Source of the DNA: Aselliscus stoliczkanus
Taxonomy: Eukaryota > Chordata > Mammalia > Chiroptera > Hipposideridae
Length of the DNA stretch: 64,000 nt
Direction: 5' to 3'
Assembly (NCBI GenBank): GCA_033961575.1
Contig: CM066732.1
Coordinates: forward strand, 75,430,687-75,494,686
Shown: positions 35,576 to 47,784 of the stretch, piece by piece
Layout: the number at the start of each line of letters is the position of its first letter
How positions within the stretch are numbered: the stretch's first letter is position 1
The notes under the pieces: generated by a model
The model's database searches: none
Seen by the model: only the letters and a program-made list of their open reading frames with translations
Told to the model about the DNA's origin: nothing
Program-made: the position numbers and the translations under genes

Positions 35576-36256
35576 GTGGCACAGAAGCCACCAGGGGAGC
35601 TAGAACTAGTGGCTCACTATGGGATGTGGCAGGTCTGGAGACCCCAGGACTTATCCTTGGATCCATATCAGCCCCTGCACCCTAACCTGCTACAAGTTCT
35701 CAGAAACGGGTCTTCCTCTCGTTGGCATCCGCACCTGCTCCACCTGTTCTCCAACAGACAAATAAAGACAGCCCCTCCCCCCATGTCCTCAGTAATGGTT
35801 TTTCCACCAGAAAAACAGCTTGAACAAATGAAACATGAAGATTTGTGTTGGCCTCGGGTCTGGGAACCCAAGGCTCCATGTAAGTCCTTGGCCTCTCAGC
35901 ACTCACAGCTGATGGTATGTTGTCAGTGGATAAAAATGAACATTCCAAAAGAAAGCCTTGAAACCATGCGGCAACAAAGAGAACCACAGATGCTGAGAAT
36001 CTGGAGGCATCAAGGCATAACTTCTCTGCCTACCCCACAGCTGTTAGGCTGCAGACACACGGCAGAGGTGAGCTTCCTGATTGGTGAGGAAGGTCAGAAG
36101 TGGGTGGAGAGGCCCAAGGGGGACCTCAGCGAGGTGAAGAATGTTGTGGTCAACCAGCCACCCCTTTCCAGGGTCAGAGGTCAGTCAAGCAGAGGTACTC
36201 AGGGCTTGTCTGGGGGCAGACAGGCCTCATTACATAAGCTTTCAGTCCTCAATTAA
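35576..36256 (+). other. Longest plus-strand ORF, probably not a gene
   Basis: A 226-codon frame beginning MAQKPPGELELVAHYGMW and ending HKLSVLN. I recognise no domain, no signal peptide and no transmembrane segment; composition is ordinary (P, Q, S, L rich). It lies in the GC-richer block, where stop codons are rarer, and starts about 20 bp after a MER5-type relic. An uncharacterised exon or lncRNA frame is possible, but chance is more likely. Confidence 0.2.
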
Positions 36257-37069
36257 GATTCATACTCACCTATAGCTTGGTGTCTCGTAGATGCTAAACT
36301 GCAGCCAAGGGTGAGGTATGGGTGCCCTGTGTGGGGGGCTCCCCAAAAGCCTTCGCTGAGAAACTGAGCAGCATGAGCAAGGCCTGTGTTAGGACTTGCC
36401 AAACTGCATTAGTATTTCATCAGTGTTTCAATATCCTTTGTGGGAGGAAGACATTTTGCCAGGATGATTCCCAGTCCCAATCCTAGCTCCGGCCTACGGT
36501 CTTTCATCCCACAAGGGCTGCCACAGTGGGTGAGGAGACGCTACCCGGCCTGAGCGGGAGATGAGCCCACAGGCTCAGCCCCATAGCCCTAAGCCTCTCC
36601 CTGGACTCTGGCTGGTGAGATCCACATAGCTGGCCAGATGAATAAACGTAACTGGATAATACCATCCAACACCAGGCAAATGCTGCTTTGAAATCATGAG
36701 GCAAAGTTACTTTGGGTTGCTTCTTGTTAGACCTTAGACCTCATTTGGTCTGCACCCTAATTTGGAGGGCTCAGTGTGGAAACAGGAACACTTTGTCTGC
36801 TCTGTTATTCTTATCTGTCATTGCTGGCTCCTACTAGCCAGTCCCAAGCCGATTCAGAGAGCTGAGCTGGATTCAAATACCTGTGTCTTCGAGGGGCCAT
36901 ACAGGCGTGTCTGGGCTCCTTTTATAGGTGCAAAGACGCTAGGAGACTTGGTATTTGGAGTTGAGTGAGAATGCGGATGAACTGTGCCAGATTTCACAAG
37001 CCAGGGCTGTGTGTTCTGGTTCACAGCAGCCCTTTACCTGGGAAAGACTCCGTGGCCACTGAACACCAA

Positions 37070-37270
37070 AGAAACTTAGCTTTGAATCAATACCTACCAT
37101 CTGTGTGACCCTGGACAAGTCACTAACCTCTCTGAGCCTCAGAATTCCATCTGTTAATTGGTGTGAAAACATCTGTCTCATAGGCTTGCTATTGAGTCAG
37201 CCGAGGCAGTGTTTATTTTAAGCGCCGATCTGAGGGCCTGGTACATCATAGATGGTAATGCGTGTTCCTG
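37070..37270 (+). repeat. MIR
   Basis: TGTGTGACCCTGGACAAGTC, CTAACCTCTCTGAGCCTCAG and GGGCCTGGTACATCATAGAT. Confidence 0.72.
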
Positions 37271-40239
37271 CCACCGCGTGTTCCTCTCCTGAGCAATCAT
37301 GGCCGCATCATGGAGGCAGCAGCAACAAGACAGGAGGAGAGCTGGGAGTGAATAACTTTTCATTATAGTCCCTCAGCTCAGCGACCACAGGTGGTGATGA
37401 GAGGGGCGGGAAGAGCTTCAGGAATCGTGGGACTGAGAGGGTCTGGGCATCAATCCAGGCATCAATTCTGCTTGGGCACTGTTTACACAGTCTCTCCCCA
37501 CCCTATTCTCCTTTAGAGATGGCAATCCTCGGGGGCCACCTGTGGGGTCTCACCCTCACCCCTACCTCCTGCCCCATGCCACTGGGGGAACAGTGTTGTG
37601 CAGCAGGGTGCAGCTGGCTGGGTGAGGTCATGATTCTTTCTCGGGTCACAAGCTCCTTGTCCCAGGGCCTCAGGCCACACTGATAGAGAGGCATACTCAA
37701 GGGCCCCGCCCCTAAACAGCCATTCAGCCAGGATTTGCTGCCCTCCTTTGTGTGCCTGCATTTGTCACTACCAAGGACTGTGGGGCTTGGGGGTGTTTGT
37801 CCTCTAAGATGGGTGGCTGGTGAGGGGACACTGAGGGGCACAGGCCTGCCTGGCCCTCCCTCTCCAGGTCTCCAGGAGACAAAGACTGCTGTGCCTAGCC
37901 AGCCCCAGGAGCACATTTGCATTATCTCATGGCAACAAGCAAATTTCCTGGAAGGGGTTTTCGGAAGAGCTAGGAGCCGCCCAGATGGAAAGCCAAGGAA
38001 ACCAAAGAGCAGGAAGCCAGGAGGAAACAGGCCTGGGCAGAGGCATGGGATGCAGGCAGCCAGGGGGAAAGTGGCCTTGACCTGGAGCTCTGGCCTGAGG
38101 AATATCGGGGGCCATGAACCCCTCCTCTGCTCTGCAGAGCTGCAGAAAGGGAAGCCAGGACCCCAGCAGGCCCAGGTGCTGCCTCCACCGCCCATGGGGA
38201 CCTGCAGGAAAGCTTGCCCAACCCAGGCCTGTGTCTTTGGCAGGATGATGACCTAAGGAGGAGCCAACCAGGCTGTAGAGCAAGATGGAAAATTCCCATA
38301 GAGCTTCTGCACCTGAGGCTGCACCTGGGGTGAGGGCAGCGGTCCATGCACCACGCAGGCCCTGATTGCACTGGGGAGGGTGGGGCCCGACCTCTGGGTT
38401 TGGTGGGGCCGATGCTGGGGCAACAGTTGCTGAATAACTTCAGGAGGAGGAGAATGGAAACTGGGCCTCTGATCTTTCTGTTTGTTCTTGCAACTTGGGA
38501 ACTGGCCTAACTATGGGCTTAGTGGGTGCGTGTGTTGAATGCGGATGGGGAGGCCATTAGGAAATGAGCAGACAGACCTGCTTTCTGCATATAGAGAAGG
38601 TCCAACAACCCTACAAAGTAGGCTGAGAATCTGGAGGGAAAAAAGGGCCATGTTGGTTTAAATAAATCAAGCAGCATTCCACAATCATATCAAGATTTTA
38701 AATATAAGTCACTATTAAAGCTCTGATGCAGATATTCTAAGTAAGGTTGAACAGATACTGTTGACTATAGTACTTTGCTGGGCCTGAGGCCTTGAGGGAT
38801 AGCCATAGGGCGCTGCTGTGTGCTGGCATGTCCACATACAGCCTCCTCCAACCCTTGGCTGGTCAGAGTCCTGCCAGCAGTTTGATGAGCTAGATGCAGC
38901 ACAAAGCAAGGTAGCAATGCCCCTGACCAATGTTCTTCCTGAGTTTCCCCCAGAAAGCCAGGCTCGAGCAGGTTGTTTGGAGGTCCTGGAAATGCAGGTG
39001 TTTTCCAGAGCAGGAGGATCATGCTTCCTGTGCCCCAGGAAGATGAGAAGGATCCAGGTGTCAGGGGGCGGGTCCTCTGGACACTTGGCTGGGAGCCCAG
39101 CAGCCTGGGTGCCAGGCCCAGGAAGGCCTCCCGCCCCTGTGAGGCCCAGCCAGAGGAAGAAGGAAGGAAGCCATGCAAGATAGGATTTCCCCATCGCAAG
39201 GCCTACAGTCTTCCTGGCTCCAGTCACCTGATAAGCAAGCTATTGTAGTTTGTTAGCTGACCTGTAGTTTTCCATAGGTGACAAAAGCCACTGGGAGTTT
39301 GCAAAATTCCTCTTGTACAAATAGGCTTCAAGAGGCCACTCTTTCAAGAAGGATATGAAGAGAAGATGGACTGGATGTCCTGGAGGAGATTATAAGCCCT
39401 CCCCCACCTACGCCCCCCCCCCACATACACACCTTGGGCTTCAGGGCCCCCTGGCTTGGTCCAGAGCTATAGAGAGGAGCTTGATAGCGCAGGAGTTTCC
39501 CACTTCTCTTCTCTTTCCTTTTCCGAGGGCTCCTCCACCTCTGTCCCTACCTCCGCCCTGGCCTTGACTCACACACTCCCTGGGAGAGGCACAGGCCCTC
39601 TGGCCTCCCTCCAGCTGCTCCATCCCCATCCCCAGGACACCTCTGGGATGGCAGGCCAGGGGCCACACATCTCTGTCAAGGTCCTAGCTGAGCTAGGACC
39701 ACAGGACTCATGAGGACTCTGCAGGCCCTGTAACAGGAGGGAAGTGGGAGTCAACCAGAGCCCAGGTTCCCCTCAGAGCTCCAGAAGGCTTTTTCAATTC
39801 ATGGCAGGGTTTGAAGCCACTTGCTTCCTGATGTCATTTTGTGTGCCCTTCCAGGAAGAGAAGGCTCTAGTCAGGGCAGGACTTGCCCTAAAGACTAGGG
39901 ACCCCGAAGGGGAAAATCTGAGACCTGCGTGTATCATACGAGCAAGAGAGTGATGGAGGGCCCAGGAAGGAACCTCATCACCCAGAAAGACATGGGAAAG
40001 TTGGCTCCCTGGCTGAACTGCAAGCCTTGTGCTGGTCACACAGGGCCACACGGGCTTGGCCCTGTCTGGGGAGGGAGGCTTTTTAACTGCAAGCTGGCTT
40101 CTGCCTTGCTGACTCTGCCACTTGGGTGAAAATGTACTCAGGAAATCATATTTTGCAAGGTCAAGATGCTTTAGCAACGGGAAAGCATTTAGAGCCATTC
40201 TGGAAGAAGTACACCATCCCCTGTTGATAGAGAGTATAT

Positions 40240-40400
40240 GCTATTCTCTTCAGCAGTGAAACACATTATGTCTTTTTATTCTCAGAGCATCCCTTTGAGA
40301 TGGATCTTATGATGATATCATTTTACACAAGAGAAAACTAAGGCTGTGAAGGACTCAGAGGTGGACTGAAAATTCAGTGAGGCTCTTTGTGGGAGAGCTG
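40240..40400 (-). repeat. MIR
   Basis: TCATTTTACACAAGAGAAAA, CTAAGGCTGTGAAGGACTCA: reverse core of MIR. Confidence 0.6.
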
Positions 40401-42489
40401 AAGTCCCTAGCATTGGCATCTAGTAGATGGAACCCTGGGAATCCGAGTGCTCCTTTCCCTACCTCTCTAGTCACCTGGGTCACCTTGAGTCCCAGTTTGA
40501 AATGGAGCAAATGCAGGGCTGAGACGTTGGTGCTGGGTGTGCCATCATCAGGAGCTGTTGGCCATGACCTTTTCAGCAAGATCCTCCCCAAGCCTCGTTT
40601 TGCCATGTCGTGTGGTGTCTAAGTACTGGGCAGGGGTTCATGTGACCATTTATTCCCTTCCATGGAAAGCCCCTCCCTTCAAGCCCATCAGCTCCCTCCA
40701 CATTGCATGAGGGAAGGCTGGGACGGCGGGGTTTTCAGAAATGTGAAATCAGCTGTGAGCACCTGCAGCCCTTCCTGCTTTAGAAGAAACTGCATAATAC
40801 CCTGTTTTACAATGACGTTTTGTTTTTTTAAAACAGAGAAGAAAAAGGAAAGAAAGGAAAAAAAAGGATCTCCACAGAGCTTATGGCAGGAAAGGGGTGT
40901 ACAATGCACATTACAGATCACAGCTGTTCCCGGCATCTTCTCACTGATAATGGGCAGGTCACTGCCCCTCCCTAGGGGTGCCCCTAACAGAGCCCACCTG
41001 GAAGGGGGCCTCCACAAGAGGCCTTCATGCCCAGTCTGCGTCTGCGAAGGGCCAAGCCCCCACCTTGCTGGATGCAGACTGGATGCAAAGGTGCCACAGA
41101 TATCTCAGGGACAGCCAACTTGGAGGAGATACTCTGCAAGAGATGCAAGGGCCCAAATTCTTAGTCCCTGGAGAGAACTGGCCCATGTTGTCTTGTTCAT
41201 CACTGTCCCCAGGCCCAAAGGCAGGTTTTGCCTTAGAGGAGGACCTCAATAAGAGGTCTTATTGCTGATCAATAAGAACTAAGAGAACTGCACCGCAGGG
41301 ACAGGAGGTGGTACCATGACATGGTCTTTGCACAACCCTTCCTTGGGTCCCTCTTGAAGCACATTTCCTTAGGTGACTGCTGGATACAGAGGCACAGAGA
41401 AGCTGGTGGCCTACTCCAGGTTGCCCTGCAATGGTCTATACAGTCATTCTATTAGAATCGATGAGTTATTAGTTTTTGGAGGGGGTAATTTTGTCCCAGG
41501 TGGCCACCATCACTTAAATGCCGGCATGGCCATCTTCACAGAAGCTTTTTGTGCCTTCCCTTCTGCCGAGAACTTATATAAGCTCCCTGAAACATGTACC
41601 TGCCCAGCGCCTGGAGGCTGCCCAAGTAGTGTGGTCCCAGTTATACCATCCCAGGTAAACATGGCTCTGACGGCAGTTATCAACTAGACAACTAGATCCA
41701 GTTGATAACCGAGTAGCTGCTCTTGGCGTCTCTCCCTGGAAAACCCCAGCTGGGCCAGGCACTCTGAGGCTGTTAGCTGGGGCTCCCCCCAGTTCATCCC
41801 TACCCTGCCCAGGCAAACCATGTCTTTCCTGTTCTTCTGCTTCTCCTTTTCATCCTCATTCCTGTCCCCAGTGGAGGCTTAATCACGGCAGCTCTTGGTA
41901 AAACCTACAAGACTGGGTTAACTTTGAGGTTAACTTAACCTCCTGCAAGAAGGTCAGACGCTTTCTGTGCGAAGGATACCTCTAGTGCAGACCATCTTGT
42001 CTTCACCAGTTTCTGTACCACCATCTGGGACAAGGGATGCCCCCTCCTCTGACGTGCATATTTCCCTGGGTGCCTTCCACGTGCCTCTGGATCTGGGGGA
42101 GGCCTCTCTCACTGAGAGGGGTCTACAGAAAGCCCTGGTGGGTCTACCTTGAGCCCTTGGGGAACCAAGGACAAGGTTGCTACAAGCTGGGCTGCTGAGA
42201 GGGGTTAATTATCGTTGGACATTTGCATGTTTTGTCCCCTTGAGTGGCTTTAAGGATGAAGTCAGCAGAGGCACAGATGACATGAGCCTGATACACACGG
42301 GTTGCTTCCTGGAAACCTGCTCGACTCCTCAGCACACTGGTATGCCTCCCCCTCACCAGGAGGCATAGAGGTGGGATGAGCCCCAAATACACTTGACTAG
42401 GATCGTACCACCTGCAGTCACCTCTTACAATGTTTTCTCACCAGCAGCAAACAGCAGACGTCACTGAGTGCCCTCCACATGCACGTGCC

Positions 42490-42610
42490 CTGGGAACATC
42501 CTCAGAGCCTCTGAATGGAGAGATGAAGGCTGGGGACCAGGCTTCTGTACTTCAGAAAAGTCCCCTGATGTTTCTGATGTGAAACCCTGGCTAAAAACCA
42601 CCAGTCCAGC
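42490..42610 (+). repeat. Possible MER5-type fragment
   Basis: CCCTGATGTTTCTGATGTGA followed by CCTGGCTAAAAACCACCAGT resembles the right end of MER5A. Confidence 0.4.
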
Positions 42611-42834
42611 ACCTTTCAGTTTAAAACTCTTCACTGCTTATCCTCATGGGATGTGGGCGTAGAAAGTACAGAGAATTTCAAACCACACTGAGCTCAGTGA
42701 TTTTCTTCTTGCATAGAGGGGTCAGTCAGCAAATAGTGCTTTTTGTTATGCAGGGGGCTCTTTTTGAGTCAGAAGCAAGCACGAGCCCTATGGTGTGCTT
42801 TCGTCTACAGCTAAGGCGAGGCTGAGACAAGATG

Positions 42835-43380
42835 GATGGACCAGAGGGAGTTCTGCTAAGTGCAATAAGTCAGAATGAGAAAGGCAAATACCATATGATG
42901 TCACTTATATGTGGAATCTAAAGAACAGAATAAACAAACAAAACAGAAATAGACTCATAGATACAGAGAACAAGCTGATGGTTGTGAGGAAAAGGGGGGT
43001 GGGGGGCCTGGGTGAAAAAAGTGAAGGGATTAATACAAATTGATAGTCACAAAATAGTCACAGGAGGGCCGGCCGAGTGGCACGGTGGTTAAGCGCTGGC
43101 TTGGGAAGCCAGCGGCCCCGGTTCGGGTCCCACATATGAGGGCCAGTGACACTGCCCTCAAAAAAACAAAAACAAAAACAACAACAAAATAATCACGGGA
43201 TGTAAAGCACAGGAGAGAATATAGTCAATAATGTTGCAGAAACTATGTATAGTGCCAGGTGGGTACTAGACGATTCGGGGATCACTGCACAAGTTATATA
43301 AATGTCTAATCACTATGCTGTACACCTGAAATTAATATATAATAATATTGAATGTCAACTGTAACTGAATAAAAAATAGT
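42835..43380 (+). repeat. LINE-1 3' end (L1M-like)
   Basis: Contains CTAAGTGCAATAAGTCAGAA, ACCATATGATGTCACTTATA and the 3' UTR ending ACTGTAACTGAATAAAAAAT. Split by the SINE at 43066-43185. Confidence 0.83.
43066..43185 (+). repeat. Short SINE nested in a LINE-1 3' end
   Basis: GGGCCGGCCGAGTGGCACGG head, CAAAAA tail. Target duplication AAAATAGTCACAGGA / AAAATAATCACGGGA. Confidence 0.9.
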
Positions 43381-44783
43381 AAAGCTAAGGCAAGGCGGGG
43401 TCCCAGAGCTGGAGAGGCTGCTCAGACCTGAAGTCAGTCCGATGGGTCACAGGTGAGATTGCCTCCAGGAAGCTCTGTAGGCTGCCTTCTGCCCTTCGGG
43501 GGCACCTGTGCTGAGTGTAGCTGGGTGGCTTTGACCCAGGAAATGCTCAGAGTTTGGACCACCTGGGTTAGGGCTTGTCGGTGGCCCTGAACTGAGGAAA
43601 ACAAGCTCCTCATACAGGGTTTGAATGAGGGGCCTTGGCCAGCACAGGGCCAGCTGAGTAAGGCTTCTCTCTTCAGGTAATGCTACAGATGGATGTGGGA
43701 ACACTTCAAAAATTGGGTATGAATATGCAAACCTTCGTTTTGGTATTTTATTGGGAACACCTGGACCTATTTGCTCGTAAAAAGACTGAAAATTTTATAA
43801 TCAGGTTAAAAAAAGTCCATGCTTTTGAGTATAGGTTTTTAGAATTCAGGACTTAATTTTGGTCTGATGCTATAAGTTAATACCTGACGTATTAAAAAAC
43901 ACTTGGAAAATACGTTAAAATATAAGAAATGAGAAAAATTATTCATAACCAGTGTGAACATTTTGTACTCTTTTGAGATTTACCCTTGTGTTAAAAAAAA
44001 TTAAGACTTTTTTAGAACAGTTTTAGATTTACACAAAAAGTGAGCAGATTGTACTTTTAGAGTTCCTATATAACACCCCCAACACAAACACCTGTTTTTC
44101 TTATTGTCAGTATCTTGCATTAGTTTGGTACATTTGATACAATTAATGAAATAACTGATACATTATTATATAGTTCAGCTTTTAATAAGGTTCACCATTT
44201 GTGTTATACACATACAGTTCTTTGGGTTTTGACAAATGCAGTGTTGTGTATCACCATTACACTATCAAACAATAGCTTCACTAGTCATTGCTCCCCATCT
44301 CCCCTGCCCTCCCTCAATCCTGTTCAGAACTTCTGGCAACCGTTGATCTTTGTACTGTCTCTATAGTTTTGCCTTTTCCAGAATTGAAATCTCTTATAAT
44401 TGGAACCAAATTGTGTGTAACCTTTCCAGACTGGCTTCTTTCACTTACAATATGCATTTATGGTTCCTCCATGTTGTTTTGTGGCTTGATAGCTCATTTC
44501 TTTGTAGCACTGAGTAATATTCCATTGTCAGGATGTTTCAGTTTGTTTTCCACTCACGTATTGAGACATCTTGGTTGTTTTCAGTTTTGGGGTAATTATG
44601 AATAAAGCTGTTATAAACATTTATGTGCAGGTTCTTGTGTAGGCATAAACTGGATCTTACAGTAAGGCTGTTTACCTAAGAAAATGCCAAATTGTCTTGC
44701 AAAGTGGCTGTAGCATTTTGCATTCTCAGTTCCTGCTGCTCTGCATCCTCACTAGCATTTGGTATTGTTAAAAATATTTTTTC

Positions 44784-45268
44784 GGGCCAGCCGAGTGGCG
44801 CATTGGTTAAGAGCTAGTTTTGGGATGCCAGCGGTCCCAGTTCGGATCCCACATATGAGGGCCAGTGACACTGCCCTCTACAGCTAAGATGGTGAACAAC
44901 AGCTCCACCTGGAGCTGGGCTGCTGTGAGTCCCTGGGACAAGCATGGCTGCAGCCCCTGCTGCAGTGGGCTGCCATAGGCTACAGTGAGTGGCCGGCAGC
45001 CAGCATGAGCAGCTGGCAGCCAGCGTGAGCTGCCAATAGCCTGGGTGAGAGACATCCAGGGGCAGGTGACCGATCTGCCTCATCTGGGAAGAGCACAATG
45101 ACGATACCAACATGGGCCAGTGAAGCAACGGCCTCCACAACTAGACTGAAGAACAAAAAGACAGCAACTTGTCTGTTCCCCTTCCCCAATTCCCCAAGCT
45201 GTTCCCCTCCCCCAATTCCCCAAGCTGTTCCCTTCCCCCAATTCCCCAATAAAATCTTTAAAATAAAA
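44784..45268 (+). repeat. Long SINE with triplicated tail motif
   Basis: Head GGCGCATTGGTTAAGAGC and long body. The CCCAATTCCCCAAGCTGTTC motif before the end is repeated, and the element ends AATAAAATCTTTAAAA. Confidence 0.88.
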
Positions 45269-45415
45269 AAAATGTTTTGGCCATTCCAATAGGTGTGTAC
45301 TGGTATCTAATTGTTTTAATTTGCAATTCCTGATGACATATGTTGGACATCTTTTCATTTGCTTATTTGCCATCTGTGTATCTTCTTTGGTGAGGTGTCT
45401 ATTAAAATCTTTTGC

Positions 45416-45509
45416 GGGCCTGTGGAGTGGCGCATTGGTTAAACGCTGGCTTGGGACGCCAGCGACCCCGGTTCAGGTCCCACATATGAGGGCCAGTGTC
45501 AAAAAAAAA
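45416..45509 (+). repeat. Short SINE, 3' end cut after GGCCAGTGTC
   Basis: Lacks ACACTGCCCTC before the A tail. Target duplication AAAATCTTTTGC on both sides. Confidence 0.88.
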
Positions 45510-45544
45510 ATCTTTTGCCAATTTTTAAATTGGGTATTTTTCTT

Positions 45545-46084
45545 TTTTTCTTTATAGATTTTTTAAATGGGGAATTGAGGAAGAGAACAGTGTTGTTGGG
45601 GAATTGGGGAAGGGAACATTGTGTTTTTCCAGGGCCAATCAGCTCCAAGTCAAGCCATTGTCCTTCAATCTTAGTTGTGGAGGGTACAGCTCAGCTCCAA
45701 GTCCAGTCACCACTTTCAATCTAGTTGCACCATTCCATGCAGAACTTGAACCAGCAACCTTGTTGTTAAGAGCACACGCTTTTACTAACTGAGCCATCTG
45801 GCCACCTGTTGGCAGTTTGCGACCGTTCCGCTCAAGGTGCCATGTTTAATCTTAGTTGCAGGCGAGGTGTGGGCCCACAGCCCACCATCTCATGCGGGAG
45901 TCAAACCTGCAACCTTGTTGTTGAGAGCACACGCGCTCACCAACTGAGCCATCTGTCTGCCTGTTGGCAGTTCTGCAGCAGCTCAGCTCAGGGCACAGTG
46001 TCATTGGCCCATGTGGGAATCGAACTGGCTACCCTGTTGCTCAGAGCTAGCACTCTTATCCAACTGGGCCACCGGTCTGGCCCC
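45545..46084 (-). repeat. VES-type trimeric tRNA SINE
   Basis: Three tRNA-like units read on minus (heads near 46080, 45960 and 45805). Target duplication AATTGGGTATTTTTCTT / AATTGGGTGTTTTTCTT. Confidence 0.88.
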
Positions 46085-47174
46085 AAAATTGGGTGTTTTT
46101 CTTACTGTTGAGTTTTAAGAATTCTTTATATATTTTGGATACCAATCCTTCATCATATACGCTTGCAAAAAAATATTTTCTCCCAGTCTGTAGCTTGTCT
46201 TTTTATTCTCTTGTGTTTTCATAGACCAAGACCAGAAGCTTTCAATTTTAATAGTCTATCAATATTCTTTTTCATGGATTGTGCTTTGGTGCTGTATCAA
46301 ACCCAAGGTCACCTAGATTTTGTTATTATATAGAAGTTTTATAGTTTGATAGTTTACATTATGATCCATTTTGAGTTACTTTTTTGTGATAGGTGAATGT
46401 GTCTAGATTTATGTTTTTGCATATGGATGTCCAATTGTTACAGCACCATTCCCAAAAGACTATTTTTTCTCTATTGAATTGCTGTTGCTCATTTTTTTAA
46501 AGATCAACTGATCATGTATGTGTGGGTCTAGTTCTAGAATCTCTATTCTGATCTATTAATCTATTTTTTCACCAATACCATACTGTCTTGACTACTGTAG
46601 GTTTGTAGTATGTCTTGAAGTCAGGTAGTATCAATCCTGTAACTTTGTTCTTTTTCAGTATTATGTTGGCTACTCTGCGTCTTTTGCCTTTCCATATAAA
46701 CTTTAGAATCATTTTATCAATATCCACAATAACTTGCTGGGGTTTAGATTAAGATTGTGCAGAATCTATAGATTAAGTTGCTAAGAACTGACACTTGACA
46801 ATATTGACTCTTCCTACCCATAAACGTGGACTACCTATTATTTAGATCTTTGATTTCTTTAATCAGTTTTATACTTTTCCTCATATAGATCTTGTACACA
46901 TTTTATTAGACTTATATGTAAGTATTTTATTTTTATTTGGTGCTAATATAAATGGTATTGTTGTGTTTTTACTTTAAAATTCCAATTTTTCATTGCTGGT
47001 ATATAGAAAAGCAATTGACTTTCGTATATTAACCTGTATTCTGCAACCTTCCTATAAATACTTATTAGCTCAGGAGTTTTTTTCCTTCATCTATTGTTTA
47101 CTATATTGAGGTTATGGACTTTAAACAATCTTATTTTTTTCTGAATTATATCATAAGCATTTTTAAATGTCATT

Positions 47175-47318
47175 TTTTTTTTTTCTGTTTACCTGAGCCA
47201 TCCTGCTACCTTTTGGCAGCTCAGCAGCAGCTCAGCTCCGGCTGGGCATCGAACTGCTGTTGCTCAGAGCTCACACTCTTGAGCGAGCTCTTAACCAACT
47301 GAGCCACTTAGCCAGCCC
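47175..47318 (-). repeat. Truncated VES-type SINE
   Basis: Read on minus: GGCTGGCTAAGTGGCTCAGT head and part of a second unit, ending in a T-rich left end. Flanked by TTAAATGTCATT. Confidence 0.82.
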
Positions 47319-47342
47319 TTAAATGTCATTCTTAATTCTTTT

Positions 47343-47768
47343 TTTAAAAGATTTTATTGGGGAATTGGGGGAGGGAAACAGCGTTGGGGAATAGGGGAAG
47401 GGGAACAGACAAGTTGCTCTTCTTTTGTTCTTCAGTCTAGTTGTGAAGGATGTTGCTTCACGGGTCCATGTTGGTATTATCATTGCTCTCTTCCTCGGTG
47501 AGGCAGTCGCTCGCCCGCCATTGGACGGCTGCTCACGGCGGCTCATAGCAACTCACAAAAGCACATGCCAGCTACCAGCCAGACTCACTGCAGCCTATAC
47601 CGGTGCCGGCAACTCCCGGCAGCCCAACTCCAAGTTGAGCTATTGTTCACCATCTTAGCTGTAGAGGGTGCAGCATCACTGGCCCATGTAAGATGCGAAC
47701 TGGGGCCTGGCTACTCAGAGCTGGCATCCCAAGCCAACTTTTAACCAACGCACCAGTCAGCCTGCCCT
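47343..47768 (-). repeat. Long tRNA-derived SINE
   Basis: Minus copy of the long type; left end is TTAAAAGATTTTATTGGGGA. Target duplication CATTCTTAATTCTTTT / CATTTTTAATTCTTTT. Confidence 0.87.
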
Positions 47769-47784
47769 CATTTTTAATTCTTTT

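Larger units (their letters stand above)
32458..42834. other. 10-kb GC-richer block free of young SINEs
   Basis: No bat SINE, L1 or microsatellite of note in 10.4 kb; only old relics (MIR at 37070 and 40240, MER5-type at 35382 and 42490). Many long overlapping frames on both strands (for example 37503-38195 minus against 37735-38256 plus) reflect few stop codons and not genes. It includes two kappaB-like sites (33007-33016, 33405-33414), a third at 39492-39501, and the hairpin at 32835. Candidate regulatory DNA, unproven. Confidence 0.5.
43985..47162 (-). repeat. Old LINE-1, antisense, heavily interrupted
   Basis: Reverse-oriented L1M 3' UTR and ORF2 remains: CACTGAGTAATATTCCATTG, TGAATAAAGCTGTTATAAAC, and AACCTGTATTCTGCAACCTT near 47030. 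Three SINEs (44784, 45416, 45545) interrupt it, and two more (47175, 47343) follow at its right end. No intact coding frame. Confidence 0.75.

Noticed and set aside
37503..38256. 230-codon minus frame overlapping a 173-codon plus frame
   Set aside because: Opposite-strand long frames over the same GC-rich DNA, no domain, no splice or start context; best explained by scarcity of stops.
44784..45268. Repeated CCCCAATTCCCCAAGCTGTT as a CRISPR-like or regulatory array
   Set aside because: It is a duplicated piece of the SINE 3' tail, also seen doubled at 2495-2550.
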